Shown here one piece after another: positions 12,310-22,842 of a DNA stretch of 64,000 bases. Every line of letters begins with the position of its first letter. Position 1 is the first letter of the stretch. This DNA is from Mesostigma viride (taxonomy: Eukaryota > Streptophyta > Mesostigmatophyceae > Mesostigmatales > Mesostigmataceae). The position numbers and the translations under genes are program-made. The notes beneath the pieces were generated by a model that saw only the letters and a list, made by a program, of their open reading frames with translations, did no database searches and was not told where the DNA came from. Location: assembly GCA_009746045.1 (NCBI GenBank), contig RPFO01000392.1:1469964-1533963 (forward strand). Direction: 5' to 3'.

Positions 12310-14240
12310 GGCGAGGAATGGTTCCAGAAACGGGGACACGGAGGCCGTGGCAACAGGTTACGCCATGACGGCAATTCAAAGGGACAGCCGCAAAAAAGAA
12401 TACCTGAAGCATTACTTCATCGTGAAAGGAGAAAACCAAATGGTCAATACCGGAGCGGCAGCGCAGATGTGCAAAGTCGGGGGCGGTACGGGTAATGTGC
12501 GATTGATATAGGCATTCTGGATGCGGCCGCAACGCTAGCTTGCTACGAACAAAGGCTGGGGGGCTCTGGTAATTCGGCAACGTCCCCAAGGTTGTGCATG
12601 CAAGAAACAACGACCCCATTTGTCACTCATACTGTGGACACATAATGTGTGGTGACATTGGTCGACGTGCAGTTACTCATCGGCGTATAATGCACGCCAT
12701 GCCGGGTTTGTGGCCCGTTACCGCATTCAACTGCGCCTGCGTCTACTTACGACTTACTTCCACTGACAAAAAAAAACGTGAAGGCTTTAGACGTCGAGTT
12801 GGATTCCTATACCTGCATTCACAGCAAAATGGAAGCTACAACAATTATACCTCTAGAGTACATGCATCTAGTGTACTTGCATCATCATTCATCTGGGATA
12901 AGTTATTTTTCTTCCCATATGTATCATCGTTTACAGTAATAATACCACTGTTACAGACTTACAGAGTTACAGAGTTACTATTTTAGCAGTTTCTAGCACA
13001 TATGATTATGATTAGTCCGGTACACCAATAGGGTGAATAGGCACTCCGCCACTCCCATTAGGCAGTTAGGGCTGTTAGGCACGCATGAGGCATGACCGAT
13101 GACGTACCTATGGCCTATGTTGTATTTACTTAGTTGTAAACAACTTATAACTGCGAGGGTGTACATAACGGATAGGCAGTTCGGCACGCATGACGCACCC
13201 AGCCACCCACGTACACTACCTATAACTTGCGAGTGTTATGACCACAATGGAAAATGGAAATGGGAAACTCCTTGTGGTGATAATCACTTAGAAAAAAAAA
13301 AAAAACAGGAACATGATTGGAAGGGAAAAGCAAATGTGGTAATTGGTGAACGATATTGCAAAGCGCGGATCGCTGGACATCTTACGCCTGGCAGGCTGCA
13401 GCAGGTCTGCAATCGATGGAGGCAAAGAGCGAGGCGTACGCACTAATGATTAGTGAATGGAGCGACTATACGACGCGAACCTCAACAAGACACCCTTGAA
13501 ATCTAAATTTACGGTACCCTAGTGTCTACACAGGACTAATGGGGCGCGTAAGTAGACTTTGCACGTGTTGAGCGTTTTCTGCCATTGCGATGCCAGTTTA
13601 TCCGCTTGGGCTTGAAATTTGAGTTTCCCAATTGGGCCTTGGGGTAAAGTTCGACGGACAGCGTCGTGTTCCCGAGCTTTACTATTTGCCCTTTACGTCA
13701 GAGCTTTCGCGTGCTTTTATCTAGAAATCATCGTTTTTTTCCCGTCTGTACTCAATGTAATGTTTGTCCTGTGAATGCATCCAGTGCTCGGTGTCTGGTG
13801 CGAGTTTATGCGGTTTTTTTTATCTGTTCTTTCACTTTCCATGATAGTGTGCGGGAAATCTTTCTGTATCTAGACCGCAGTCTATTTTGAGCGGACATAA
13901 GGTGCTTTTATTTCCTTCCTTAAGAAGCCGGTTAGACACGATTATGCAAAAGTAAGTTGCAGGGTGCAGCTGCTTTATCTCATGAGGCAGTTGAGGCGTT
14001 AGATGACTCACGGTCTCGGTAAATGGGCCTCCCACTTGATCTCGGCTATCATCCATTCCTGCCGTATGTCGTTTTGCTGGGGCTGCGCTTTCTTACTCGC
14101 ATGGGCATGCGCATGTGGCCGCGCATCTCAGATTTCACCTGCGCTGCTCCCTGCTTGTTACTGTTTTTTCCATATGCCCCCCATGACGTAAATAACAGGG
14201 GCTAGGTTCCGCACACTTGCGGTCAGCCACCTGTGGCAAT
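12310..14240. other. Intergenic, no gene seen
   Basis: This is the upstream flank of the LpxB-like gene. It is AT-richer than the genes, with short poly-A runs (about 13293-13307) and no convincing open frame, RNA gene or repeat. The LpxB-like promoter should lie near 12310-12600, but no consensus element stands out. Confidence 0.5.
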
Positions 14241-14344
14241 TGAAGCATTGGTTGACTGTGCAAGGTGTTAGTTGCGCTTCCATCGCGATTCCAGTGTTTG
14301 TTAAGCAACGAGCATTCCAGCCCAAGATTTACCTCTACATCAGT

Positions 14345-16107
14345 GCGCGCCCCTCCCTCCCAGAAAGTCACCCTGGACCATGTCGTGGCCGTCCCTGGCA
14401 TAGGGGCCCAGGTCATGGGGGCACTCCCCATCCCTGACCGCGTGCGGCTGTGGCGTGCAACACTTTCCTTGCAGCGGTTGACGAGTCCCTGCTGGTCGCG
14501 ACCGAGCTGTTTGGGGAAGACATGGCGGGGGCAAGCTGCCGACCGGGCACCCACGGGCTCTTGTGGCTGCTGACCAAGTGTCCCAACCTGCAGATGTTGA
14601 GTTGAGCCTGTCTTCGCGGGTGGATCATGACAAGCCGTGGAGGGAGAGGGACCCACTGTCCCTGACATGGCCGTTGGTCAGGGACTCCTGGAGAACCCTG
14701 GAAGGCCACGGAAGGATCCGCCCCGGCCTGCTCTAGCTGGAAGACGTCGCCACCTGGTACCAGGTGCTCACATACCTCAACCTGGCCGGATGTTTGGACG
14801 TGACCTGGCAGGCCTCAACGTTTCCAACTGTGAGGGGGCGGGTGACGTGGGCGTGGGCGCGGTGGCGGCGCGCTGCCACCAGGGGCCTGTCCGCCTGGTG
14901 GTGTCTCGTTGCCGTCGCGTGACCGACGCCTGCCTGTCATCCCTGGCGCAGGAATGCGGCCGGCTGGACACGCTCTACATGGACGAGACGGGCGTTACGG
15001 ATGCAGGAGTGGGCGTGCTGGCGCAGAACTGCCCACGATTGGGCACGTTGGTGGTCTCGGCCTGCCATGTGACGGATGCAAGCGTGACCCAGGTGGGGCA
15101 GCACTGCCCAATGTTGGAGCACCTGGGTGTCGAGAGAAGCTGGGATGTGACAAATGCCTGCATTAAGGCAGTCGCGGTGGGCTGCCCTGGGCTGACGCGG
15201 CTGGATGCGTCATATTGCTCGGCTGTCGGAAGTGCGGGCATTTCGGCGCTCGCAGAAGCATGCTCGGGTCTACTCCGCTTGGACTTGGGTGAATTCCTGG
15301 GTTGACGATGCCGGCATGACAGCGATTGCCAACTACTGTCCGCGGCTGCTGCACTTGGATGCGACCGGGGCCAGCATTACCGACGCCAGCATGAAAGTGG
15401 TGGCAGACAGGTGCCCGCAATTACAGCATCTATCCATCACGGGATGCTGCGGTGTCACGGATGACGGCTTGTCTCGAGTGGTTTGCAAGTGCCTGGAGTT
15501 GCAGGAGCTCTCTTTTTCGCAGGACAGATGTCACGGACGAGGGCGTTGCGTGCATCGTGGACGGTGGCTGCCGTCCGCTGCGCCACCTGGACTTGTCGCG
15601 TTGTGAGATCGGCAATGACCTGGATGAGCTTGCGCGGGCATGCCCGCAGCTCGAACACCTGGAGGTGAATCGCCCGGGTCTGAGCAGGGACTCAATGGAT
15701 GCGATTATCTGCTACTGCCCACGACTGCGTGTGTTTCGTGCGTGGGGCAATGACCTAGCGGACGAAGACTTGGCGCCGCTGATACGGCAATGGTCGCCAG
15801 CTACGTGTCCTCGACCTGTTTCTCAACGAGAGGATCGGGGACAGGGCGGTGCTGCTGGTGGCGCAGGAGTGCCCCCGGCTCGTCATGCTGGGTGTGCCCA
15901 GGGTATGCATCGTATGATGATGAGTACAGTGACCTCCGGCGGTACCCGCGGTGACAGACAGGAGCATTCGTGTCCTTGCGGAACGCTGCAAGGGGCTGCG
16001 GCACTTGGAGGTTGGGGGGTGTAGCCGTCTGACCTTTGCTAGTCTTGGCTTGTTGGAGAGGGAGTGCATGATCTCAAGGTCCTCGTGGTCTTCTGACGCT
16101 GGGTAAT
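14345..16107 (+). pseudogene. F-box/leucine-rich-repeat (FBXL/AMN1-like) gene broken by several frameshifts
   Basis: Consecutive blocks in three frames read as one LRR protein. An F-box-like start is at about 14380-14480 (VPGIGAQVMGALPIPDRVRL, then after a frame change CNTFLAAVDESLL). About ten cysteine-containing LRRs follow, with repeats such as CPRLGTLVVSACHVTDAS, CPGLTRLDASYCSAVG, VDDAGMTAIANYCPRLLHLD, CPQLQHLSITGCCGVTDDG, CRPLRHLDLSRCE and CKGLRHLEVGGCSRL. The final stop is TAA 16105-16107. Frame changes are needed near 14460, 14590-14760, 15295, 15525, 15795 and 15930, with an in-frame stop near 14602. This family normally acts as substrate receptors of SCF ubiquitin ligases. The many breaks suggest a decayed gene. 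Serial indel errors in the assembly are the alternative, since the LRR spacing is well kept. Flanks are mobile DNA downstream. Confidence 0.75.
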
Positions 16108-16276
16108 AGTTTTTTGGATGCCTGTTTTAGTAGCAGTTGTTTTGCACCCATGTATGACAATTCCATTCATTTGCTTCCATACTGCCAATTATAATGCTTG
16201 CTTTTGAGTTTTGACAATCATTTGGTATAAGTGCGCCAACATCCATTGCAGTCAGTGTGTCTGCTGCGCTTATACT

Positions 16277-16302
16277 TAATTAATTAATTAATTAATAAGC
16301 AC
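16277..16302. repeat. (TTAA)n microsatellite
   Basis: A run of about five TTAA units. Similar runs end retroposon-like sequences elsewhere in the window (17.33, 20.70, 21.04, 22.85, 23.06 and 51.97 kb). Here no hairpin of the kind seen in those copies precedes the run. Confidence 0.8.
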
Positions 16303-16367
16303 GTGACTGTGTCACGTGGACCGCGCCAATACAGAGTAAAGGAACCTTCAACCCTATATACACAGCG

Positions 16368-16485
16368 AGAAGGAGGGAGGGCACGCCCTAGCTTCTCTCA
16401 CTGCCGCAAGTGGGCAGGCCACAGAGCGCTCTCTCCACAGCATGGTGCCGGGGCGCAACACTGTGGGTGCAATACAACCAGTGCA
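16368..16485 (+). repeat. Dispersed repeat (partner at 44.94-45.06 kb)
   Basis: TAGCTTCTCTCACTGCC, AAGTGGGCAGGCCACAG and CATGGTGC occur in the same order and orientation at about 44941-45065. In both places the repeat lies close to a LINE 3' end. Confidence 0.65.
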
Positions 16486-16574
16486 AGTACCATAGGTCTA
16501 CAGGCTGACGCGTAGCGCTTACTTATACTCAATTTTTTTCCACTACGCGCACACGACTTTCCTGTGCAGTAAAT

Positions 16575-16770
16575 AAGTATAAGTAAGTATACTTGCGTGT
16601 CATGCGCATGGGCATGCCACGGATCGAGTACTAAGCTAATCTCATTCGAAAAAAAATCATACACGTAAGTTACATATATCGTCTGCATCATGCCCCAACC
16701 ATATAGTCACTATAGAGGGGTCCTTGATATAGTCACTATAGAGGGGGATATAATCCTCATCTGAGCTGTC
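16575..16770 (-). repeat. Dispersed repeat, copy 2 (inverted partner at 1.09-1.26 kb)
   Basis: The reverse complement matches 1085-1265 in order. A TATAGTCACTATAGAGGGG motif is duplicated here in tandem. A LINE 3' fragment begins directly after it at about 16781, so this repeat appears to be an insertion target. Confidence 0.7.
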
Positions 16771-16780
16771 CTCTCCTGTG

Positions 16781-17350
16781 CAGTACGAAATTACTCATGT
16801 GCACATGCAAGACCCGCAAGGAGGACTTATATCTCGGCATGCCACTTATCTGCACCAACACCATCAAGCAGCGGCGCCCGCTGCTAGTAGGGCACTTTAT
16901 AGCTCGCACCAACCAGGTAGACACCTCACGTGGCCCCTCTGCAGGGCTGCGCCACACCCCGCCGGGCCAGCACCTCCTCACGTGGGCCGGGCCCAGCCAG
17001 GTTAGACGCCCCAAGGCCCGCACCTTGAAAGAACAGCTCGTAGAGGACATGGGGGGCCTCGGCCTCTCCGTGATTTTGAAAAAGATGATGGACAAGGCCA
17101 AGTGGGCCAAGGTCATGCATAGAGGACAATGAGCCCCCCCCAGTGGGGAAGGAGCGGGTTTGCAAACGAGGGAGGCCACGACCCCTACTAGGGTCGCGAG
17201 CATCATAGATATAGAATAGGATTGTTTGTAAGTAGATTAGATAGCTTAGACCGGTAGGATTGCGTGTACCCATCCATCCACCCATCCATTGGGGTTAAGG
17301 CTCCGTGACTCCCCAACGGGAGCACGAGTTTAATTAATTAATTAATTAAT
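16781..17350 (+). mobile_element. 5'-truncated LINE 3' end (LINE-B type)
   Basis: A frame from about 16797 to 17129 encodes LLVGHFIARTNQVDTS followed by HLLTWAGPSQVRR, matching the C-terminal tail of LINE-B in this window (VGHLARTSQVDS, HILTWPGP). After the stop comes a 3' UTR with GATTAGATAGCTTAGACC, a short hairpin (CTCCGTGACTCCCCAACGGG) and then a (TTAA)n tail. It is typical of a 5'-truncated target-primed insertion and is not functional. No clear target-site duplication was found. Confidence 0.75.
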
Positions 17351-17869
17351 GCACTTAGACCCACGTACGTATTGTATGTATGCATACCCGGCCCATTAAT
17401 TGCACCCCCCCGATTGACCAGCCAAAACTTGACTGACCATGTCTTATATAGACATGTACCAGTCCTAATTCCACGGCCGGCGTTGAATCGCCATGCGTCC
17501 TGGCATGGTTGTCTCACATCATGCACAGAAGTCTTTTCGCCCCTTCGTGTATGTGTGTATGCGATCCCTCTTTTCCTTCTTAGTTTCGGTTGTTTGTGTT
17601 GGTCGTGGTGGTGGTGGTGTGTGTGTGTGTGTATGTGTGTTTTCCCTATGAACCTTTCTTGTTACCCTCTGTCTCCCTCCATGCAGGTCTACCTAGAGAT
17701 AGCCACGCGGCTCCCGCGGCCTTCGCGTCTTTCCTCTCAGACAACTACCCTAGGCCTTCCATGGCGTTGGATCGCCATGCGTCCAGGCATAGTTGTCTCA
17801 CTTCAGAAGCATTTGCCATTTTCCAGTATGCATGCAGTTTTTCATACCCTGATCGATGATTATTATATA
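17351..17869. other. Intergenic, no gene seen
   Basis: Low-complexity GT repeat at about 17610-17640. A short sequence with GAATCGCCATGCGTCCTGGC near 17487 recurs with changes near 17769 (GGATCGCCATGCGTCCAGGC). No coding signal was found. Confidence 0.5.
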
Positions 17870-20165
17870 TTCATTGAGAATGATAGATTACGGAGGTGAG
17901 ATGGGCATGCAACCGATAAGGAAAAACCCGATAACTGGGGGAATAACCCTGAAGAAATTAATAGTAATCTGACACGGACATCCAAGGATCACGTAAGCCA
18001 GCTGCACAAGGTACAACTAACTATACATCACCAAACTACACGCAGCAACAGCGCTGCCGGCCCACCATGCACGGGCCTGGAAGGGATCTATAGACCGCAT
18101 GGGTCGCGACAAAGTCGGCCCGGGTGCGGCGGAATAACACATCAGCCACGGTGCGAGTGAGGGCGAGTGACAGGCGCTGCCACCAATACGAGGACCACGT
18201 GCGGGCCGACCACGGGGCGGTCTGACCCTAGGAGGTCGAGGCGGTCTTCACGGCGCTGGCAGCACTCGTGGAAAAACTCCGCTGTCTTGGGCCGGGCCCA
18301 TGGCCCCGAACTCCTCAACGACAAAGGGGATGACCCGGTGGGGCCCCACATTGCCATAGGAGGCAAACTTATCGCGCTCAGCCACAGCGGCAGCAGCGCC
18401 GGCATCCACAGCCGCCCGGAGGATGTGGCGACCCGAGAGCGGCCGAGCCACGGAGACATCGATGAGCAGGTGGCAACCCTGCCCGTCGTAGTCAAGCACG
18501 GTAATGTCGGGGCGGTGGTTGGGTGAGTAGACTGAGGGCGGCCCCATCCGCGTCCTCGCACTTGATGGTGGAGTGGGGAAAGACCGACCGAACCATGGCA
18601 CACACCACCCGGAGGCCGGAGGAGAGCGGTATGGAGATATAGAGGAACCAGTTCTGGTTCTGCTGGCCACCCATGCACGCGATGTAGTGCGTCCCAGTAG
18701 TATCCAGAGCAAGCCCGCAGCTGCCGCAGGACGCACCCGCCGTGATGAGAGTTTGCGGGGCAAAGAGCTGGTGGCGGAGAGCGATGGCGTATACGGGGCC
18801 GGAACCAGCGTGAACAAAGGGCTCATGGGGAGGGCGCGCAGAAATGCCGGGCCCCCACGCTCCCCTCATCAAGGGAAACGGAGTGAAGCCAAGCCTTCCC
18901 CTGATCGTTCAAGCTCGCATGCAGACCCATCCAGTCGGCGCACAGTGTAGTATACCCGCGTAGGTCTTTTGTTGTTTTTCATGAACGCAGGCAGGGAAGA
19001 CACTATAGGACTGACGACAGTGGACACGCCAGGCGTGCCCCAGGGCAGGCGACGGTGGACGGCCTGAGCGGGGCGGACGAGGTCGCCAGCCTGCTGGATC
19101 CCGAGGTAAGAATCCTGCACAGCCTGCACAAAGGGGAAGGGGGATGGGGTGACCAAGTCGGGAATCACGCTGACGGCGCTGGGGACCATGCAACCGGCGG
19201 ATCTCCGCCCAGGCCTGAGCAACAGAGCCAAGGAAGGCGGCGGGGGCGAGGCGGGCGGCGCGCCGTGAGCCCACACCCGCCCATGCATGCGGCAGGGGAG
19301 GGTGGCCAAGCGCATGGAGTGAGCTGGCAGGCTAGGGCCGGGGAGGAGCACCTGCAAGGCGGCCTGAATGCGCTCGTCATGGCCTTCCGCGGCAAGCCGC
19401 ACCAAGTGGGGGGGAGCGCCTCGGTCCACGGAGCCTGGCAGTGAACCACCCGCGGGTGGGCGCAAAACCACAGGAGGAGCCCTTTGGTCTGGGGGTCCTT
19501 GAGGCGCGCCCAAGTCTCGAGGACATGGGTGCGCTGTTCCACGGTGGCCCGGAGCTCCTCTTCGACGTAGTCAGGGTCACCGGCACAGCTAGGGACGCCC
19601 AGGCACGAGAAACCACGCGCCCGCGCCAATGCCCCCGGGATAGCCGCGGGGAAGCCAGAGCAGTCCCCCTGGGGCGAAAAGACTGCACACTTGGGGAGGA
19701 TGAGCCGAAGGTTGATGGCCGCCATGGCCACTTCAAGGGCAGCCAGGGCGGCAACCACAGCATCGGCCGGGCCAAGGGCATGGATATCGTCCATATAGGC
19801 GAGGAGCACGACATCCGGGTGCGCAGCGTGGACACCTTGGAGAGCCTTGTGCAGCGGGGCAGACAGGTAAAAGGGCCGGCCGAGGGGGTCACCTTGCTGA
19901 GCACTGGGTTCCCGTGCGGGAAGTGACGTCGGCGAACGTCCCATCCTCCATGAGGAAGGAGATCGAGTTGAGTGGGTTCGCCGTAGCAGGCTGCTGTCCA
20001 CGCAAGAAGATCAGGGAACGCCTCGCCGACGACCTCAAAGATGCTAGCCTTGGTGACAGCATTGAACGCATTGTGGCAATCCACCTTCAGCGCCACATGG
20101 GTCGGATGCGTCTCTAGGTAGGCCTGAACTGTGTGCACGATACAGTATATTAGCCACACAAATGA
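17870..20165 (-). mobile_element. LINE-A: non-LTR retrotransposon with RT and a putative restriction-like endonuclease, frameshifted and 5'-truncated
   Basis: Minus-strand frames from about 20159 to 18142 form one broken ORF. The reverse transcriptase shows VALKVDCHNAFNAVTKAS and the catalytic LLAYMDDIHAL (about 19775-19810), with the second Asp present. Downstream are a CSHC-like cluster (CGSCGLALDTTGTHYIAC, about 18740-18690) and then RPDITVLDYDGQGCHLLIDV (about 18515-18460), which resembles a PD-(D/E)xK restriction-like endonuclease. The C-terminus and 3' UTR (18142-17870) match the fragments at 55.17-55.98 kb closely, suggesting recent activity of the family. At least three frame changes make this copy dead. 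The endonuclease assignment is inferred from motif order. Confidence 0.78.
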
Positions 20166-20356
20166 TAAAAAAGCTAGCTATAGTAGCTAGGCTTGCAATC
20201 GGCTGGCTGCAACCCGGCCATGTTGTAGCTTATTTTCAAATGCAAAACCCCTCACCTGATCAAATTTCACATCACGACAGTCAATTAACCATGTGTTGTA
20301 GCCCTAGCTTTACTTCAATGGTAGTCACTGCATGCCGCCATGGCAGCCATGCTTAG

Positions 20357-20716
20357 AATGTTTGCCTAGTTGTGCCACCTTACCTAGTCACGTGCACCGC
20401 TAACGCACGGTACACAACCAGCCATAGCCTTAGCTTAGTCCTTGTACAGCCATGCTATGTCCTGGCTTCGATCAGATTACTTGCCCACGCTCCTTGTTAT
20501 GATATGCTCACATGGGTCTTATTGCACCCACAGGCTGCCGGATCGTTAGCGTGTCCGTTTAGCTAGCGCGCCCGAATGCAACTGTGGCATGCCTTAGGCA
20601 TGAAGGAGACTGGGGGTCTCTGCCCTTTCTCCTGTTGTGCACACACAGGGATTAAAAGCACTTCGGTGCTCCGTGACTCCCCAACGGGAGCACGAGTTTA
20701 ATTAATTAATTAATTA
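20357..20716 (+). mobile_element. Short retroposon (SINE-like), copy 1, with 3' hairpin and (TTAA)n tail
   Basis: It begins with GTTTGCCTAG and contains CACGTGCACCGCTAACGCAC, TCACATGGGTCTTATTGCAC and GAAGGAGACTGGGGGTCTCT. It ends in CGGTGCTCCGTGACTCCCCA, a short hairpin and (TTAA)n. There is no ORF of note and no clear tRNA-type A or B box. Its tail is shared with the LINE-B 3' end at 17.3 kb, which suggests mobilisation by that LINE (inference). Confidence 0.6.
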
Positions 20717-20785
20717 ACCATGTGTTCAATTAATTATCAATATACTATATACCATGTGTTCAATGTTTGCCTAGCTGTGCTAAAA

Positions 20786-21063
20786 CATGTTTGCCTAGCT
20801 GTGCCCACATACCTAGTCACGTGCACCGCTAACGCACGGTACATGCACCACCAGCCATAGCCTTAGCCTAGTCCTTGTACAGCCGTGCTACGTCCTGGCT
20901 ATGCCCAGATTACTTGCCCACAGTCCTTGTTATGACATGCTCACATGGGTCTTATTGCACCCACAGATCCTGCCGGATCGTTTAATATTAGCGTGTCCGA
21001 TTGCAGCTCGGTGCTCCGTGACTCCCTAATGGGAGCACGAGTTTAATTAATTAATTTAATTAA
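20786..21063 (+). mobile_element. Short retroposon (SINE-like), copy 2, in tandem with copy 1
   Basis: It is colinear with 20357-20716, with an internal deletion of the segment holding GAAGGAGACTGGGGGTCTCT. It ends in CTCCGTGACTCCCTAATGGG, GAGCACGAG and a TTAA tail. The TTAA-flanked element at 21064 starts inside this tail. Confidence 0.6.
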
Positions 21064-22036
21064 CTCGCGTTAGCACATTTATAACGCAATTTTTTGCGTT
21101 ATAACACTTTATTTCAATTAAACACATCTAATGAAGCAAGCATGATATGGGCTATCTGAGGCCAGTTATGAATTCTCTGAGATATATAAAAAAATGTAGT
21201 ATATGGTCTTGGCATGTAATTCCCAGCCTGGCTATGTGAAATTCAAAGTTGAAGACACATGGGTCTCGTAAACTATGACCCCCTCACACTACAAGGGGCC
21301 GGTATGCCACATGGGTCAAGTATTGCAGGCACTGAATTTTTTGGAGTAAAAGCAATATATGTAGACCCTCGTGGCTGCATATGGGCTTGAAATAAGCAGC
21401 CCTCCTATTTTCCCCACACCCATGAAATTATAACACTATAACACTGGGTAGACAAGTGGGTGCACACAAAAGGCACCGTGGGCCCCTTGGGGGGCATAAA
21501 CCCATGGAGATGCACAAACTAAGCCCAGATATGTCAAAATAAGACAGGGCAACCACCTGCAGCCAATAATACAAGCTGGCCACATGCCACGCTTAACGAG
21601 AAGAGCGGGCACTGCGGCCAGACCCCCCGAGGACGGGGTAGCCGTGCCACCGCTGGCCCGCTTCTTCTTTGGCCTCTTTGGCGTCCTTGGCGTCTTCTCC
21701 GTGTAGCTGGGCCTCCCGCCTCACTGCATGCTCCACCAGGCGGATGCCCTCCTGCTGCCAGTCGGCCTCCTTCCAGCCCTCGGCGTCCTTTACCACCCAC
21801 CCCGCCAGGTCTGCCAGCTCGGCCTCAATGGCGTCCTCCACCGACTTGGCCTGCAGCTCCGGATCCACAAAATCATCCTCATCCGCCTCCTCTTCCTCCT
21901 CATCGCTCGTGACATTGCCGGCCTTGGCAGCCTCCCTTGCAGCTCGCTTGGTCGAGGTCTTGCTCTTGGACCCCGCAGGCCGCCCTCGCTTTCTTTTCTG
22001 AACCGGCGCCGGCTCCTCCTCCTCCTCCTCCTCCTC

Positions 22037-22072
<36 letters not shown>

Positions 22073-22838
22073 CTCCTCCTCCTCCTCCTCCTCCTCCTCC
22101 TCCTCCTCCTCCTCCTCCTCCTCCTCATCGTCGTCTCCCTCGTCCCCCTCCTCCTCCTCGCCATTATCCGAATCTAAGCCGACAGTGGCCTTCTGGGCAG
22201 CATCCTCGGGCAGGGCGTAGCCCAGCTCCTCGTCCAGCTGCTCGACCCGGAGGACAATATCATCCATCTCGTCTGGCTCGGAATCGAGCCATTTCAGCAC
22301 CTGCCATTCGTTAAACAGCTCGTGCGACCTATCTCGAGGGAAGTAGCACCTCCACAGGTCCAGATCACCGACCTTCGGCGATGCTTTCATGAAAGATTTC
22401 ACGTTTCCCTGCACTTTGGCCTCATTCCAGCCACCCTTGTACTGTTTCCTCGCCCATTTCTCACCCCAGTATGTTGCTGGGACGCTAACATGTCTTCCTA
22501 TTAGGTTACGATCGCGTTTCCTGGGGTCAAACAGCTGCGCCATGTCGCTAGACTACAGCAGGACTGCAGTGGGTACGCGCGATTTCGTTCGGCCATCACC
22601 TTCGTCTTCCCTAAAAAGTCCTGATTTACAGCTGGAATTGCATGATGCCACGTGGCAACCGTTGGGTACTTGGGTACGGGGATTTTTTTATGAGATCCTA
22701 GGGTTATAAACTAAGCCTGACTGCAGTTCTTTGGCCTCTAAACTATTGGGAAATAGTTGTTTGAACTCCATGTTAACAACGCAATTTTTTGCGTTATAAC
22801 CTCACAACGCAAAAAATTGCGTTATGTAATAACGCGAG
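21064..22838. mobile_element. TTAA-flanked inverted-repeat DNA element carrying one gene
   Basis: The ends are inverted repeats. The left end reads CTCGCGTTA then ACATTTATAACGCAATTTTT. The right end, read inward, gives CTCGCGTTA then TTACATAACGCAATTTTTTG. Each end also contains the small hairpin AACGCAATTTTTTGCGTT. TTAA lies immediately outside both ends (21060-21063 and 22839-22842), as in piggyBac-type insertions. The element is 1775 bp and contains a single gene (21593-22543, minus). No transposase is present, so it should be non-autonomous. The piggyBac-superfamily assignment rests only on the TTAA duplication; the surrounding DNA is itself TTAA-rich, so the duplication could be partly fortuitous. 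Confidence 0.75.
21593..22543 (-). CDS. Acidic AT-hook protein with an unrecognised N-terminal domain, cargo of the TTAA element
   Basis: Single-exon, 316 residues. Residues 10-90 form a compact domain with aromatic and basic residues (IGRHVSVPATYWGEKWARKQ, then YKGGWNEAKVQG, ending NEWQVLKWL). It may be a small beta-barrel reader-type fold, but I do not recognise it with confidence. Residues 128-179 are almost pure Glu/Asp. Residues 185-195 (KRKRGRPAGSK) are a good AT-hook (core RGRP, 188-191) with a probable nuclear localisation signal. The C-terminal third is Ala/Glu/Lys-rich and helical, with an acidic DEEEEEADEDD stretch. The role is presumably DNA or chromatin binding in the nucleus (inference). 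Its position inside a TIR element suggests either a captured host gene or an accessory transposon protein. The long GAG/GAA codon run makes the plus strand look like poly-Pro or poly-Leu frames, which are shadows. Confidence 0.75.
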
Positions 22839-22842
22839 TTAA

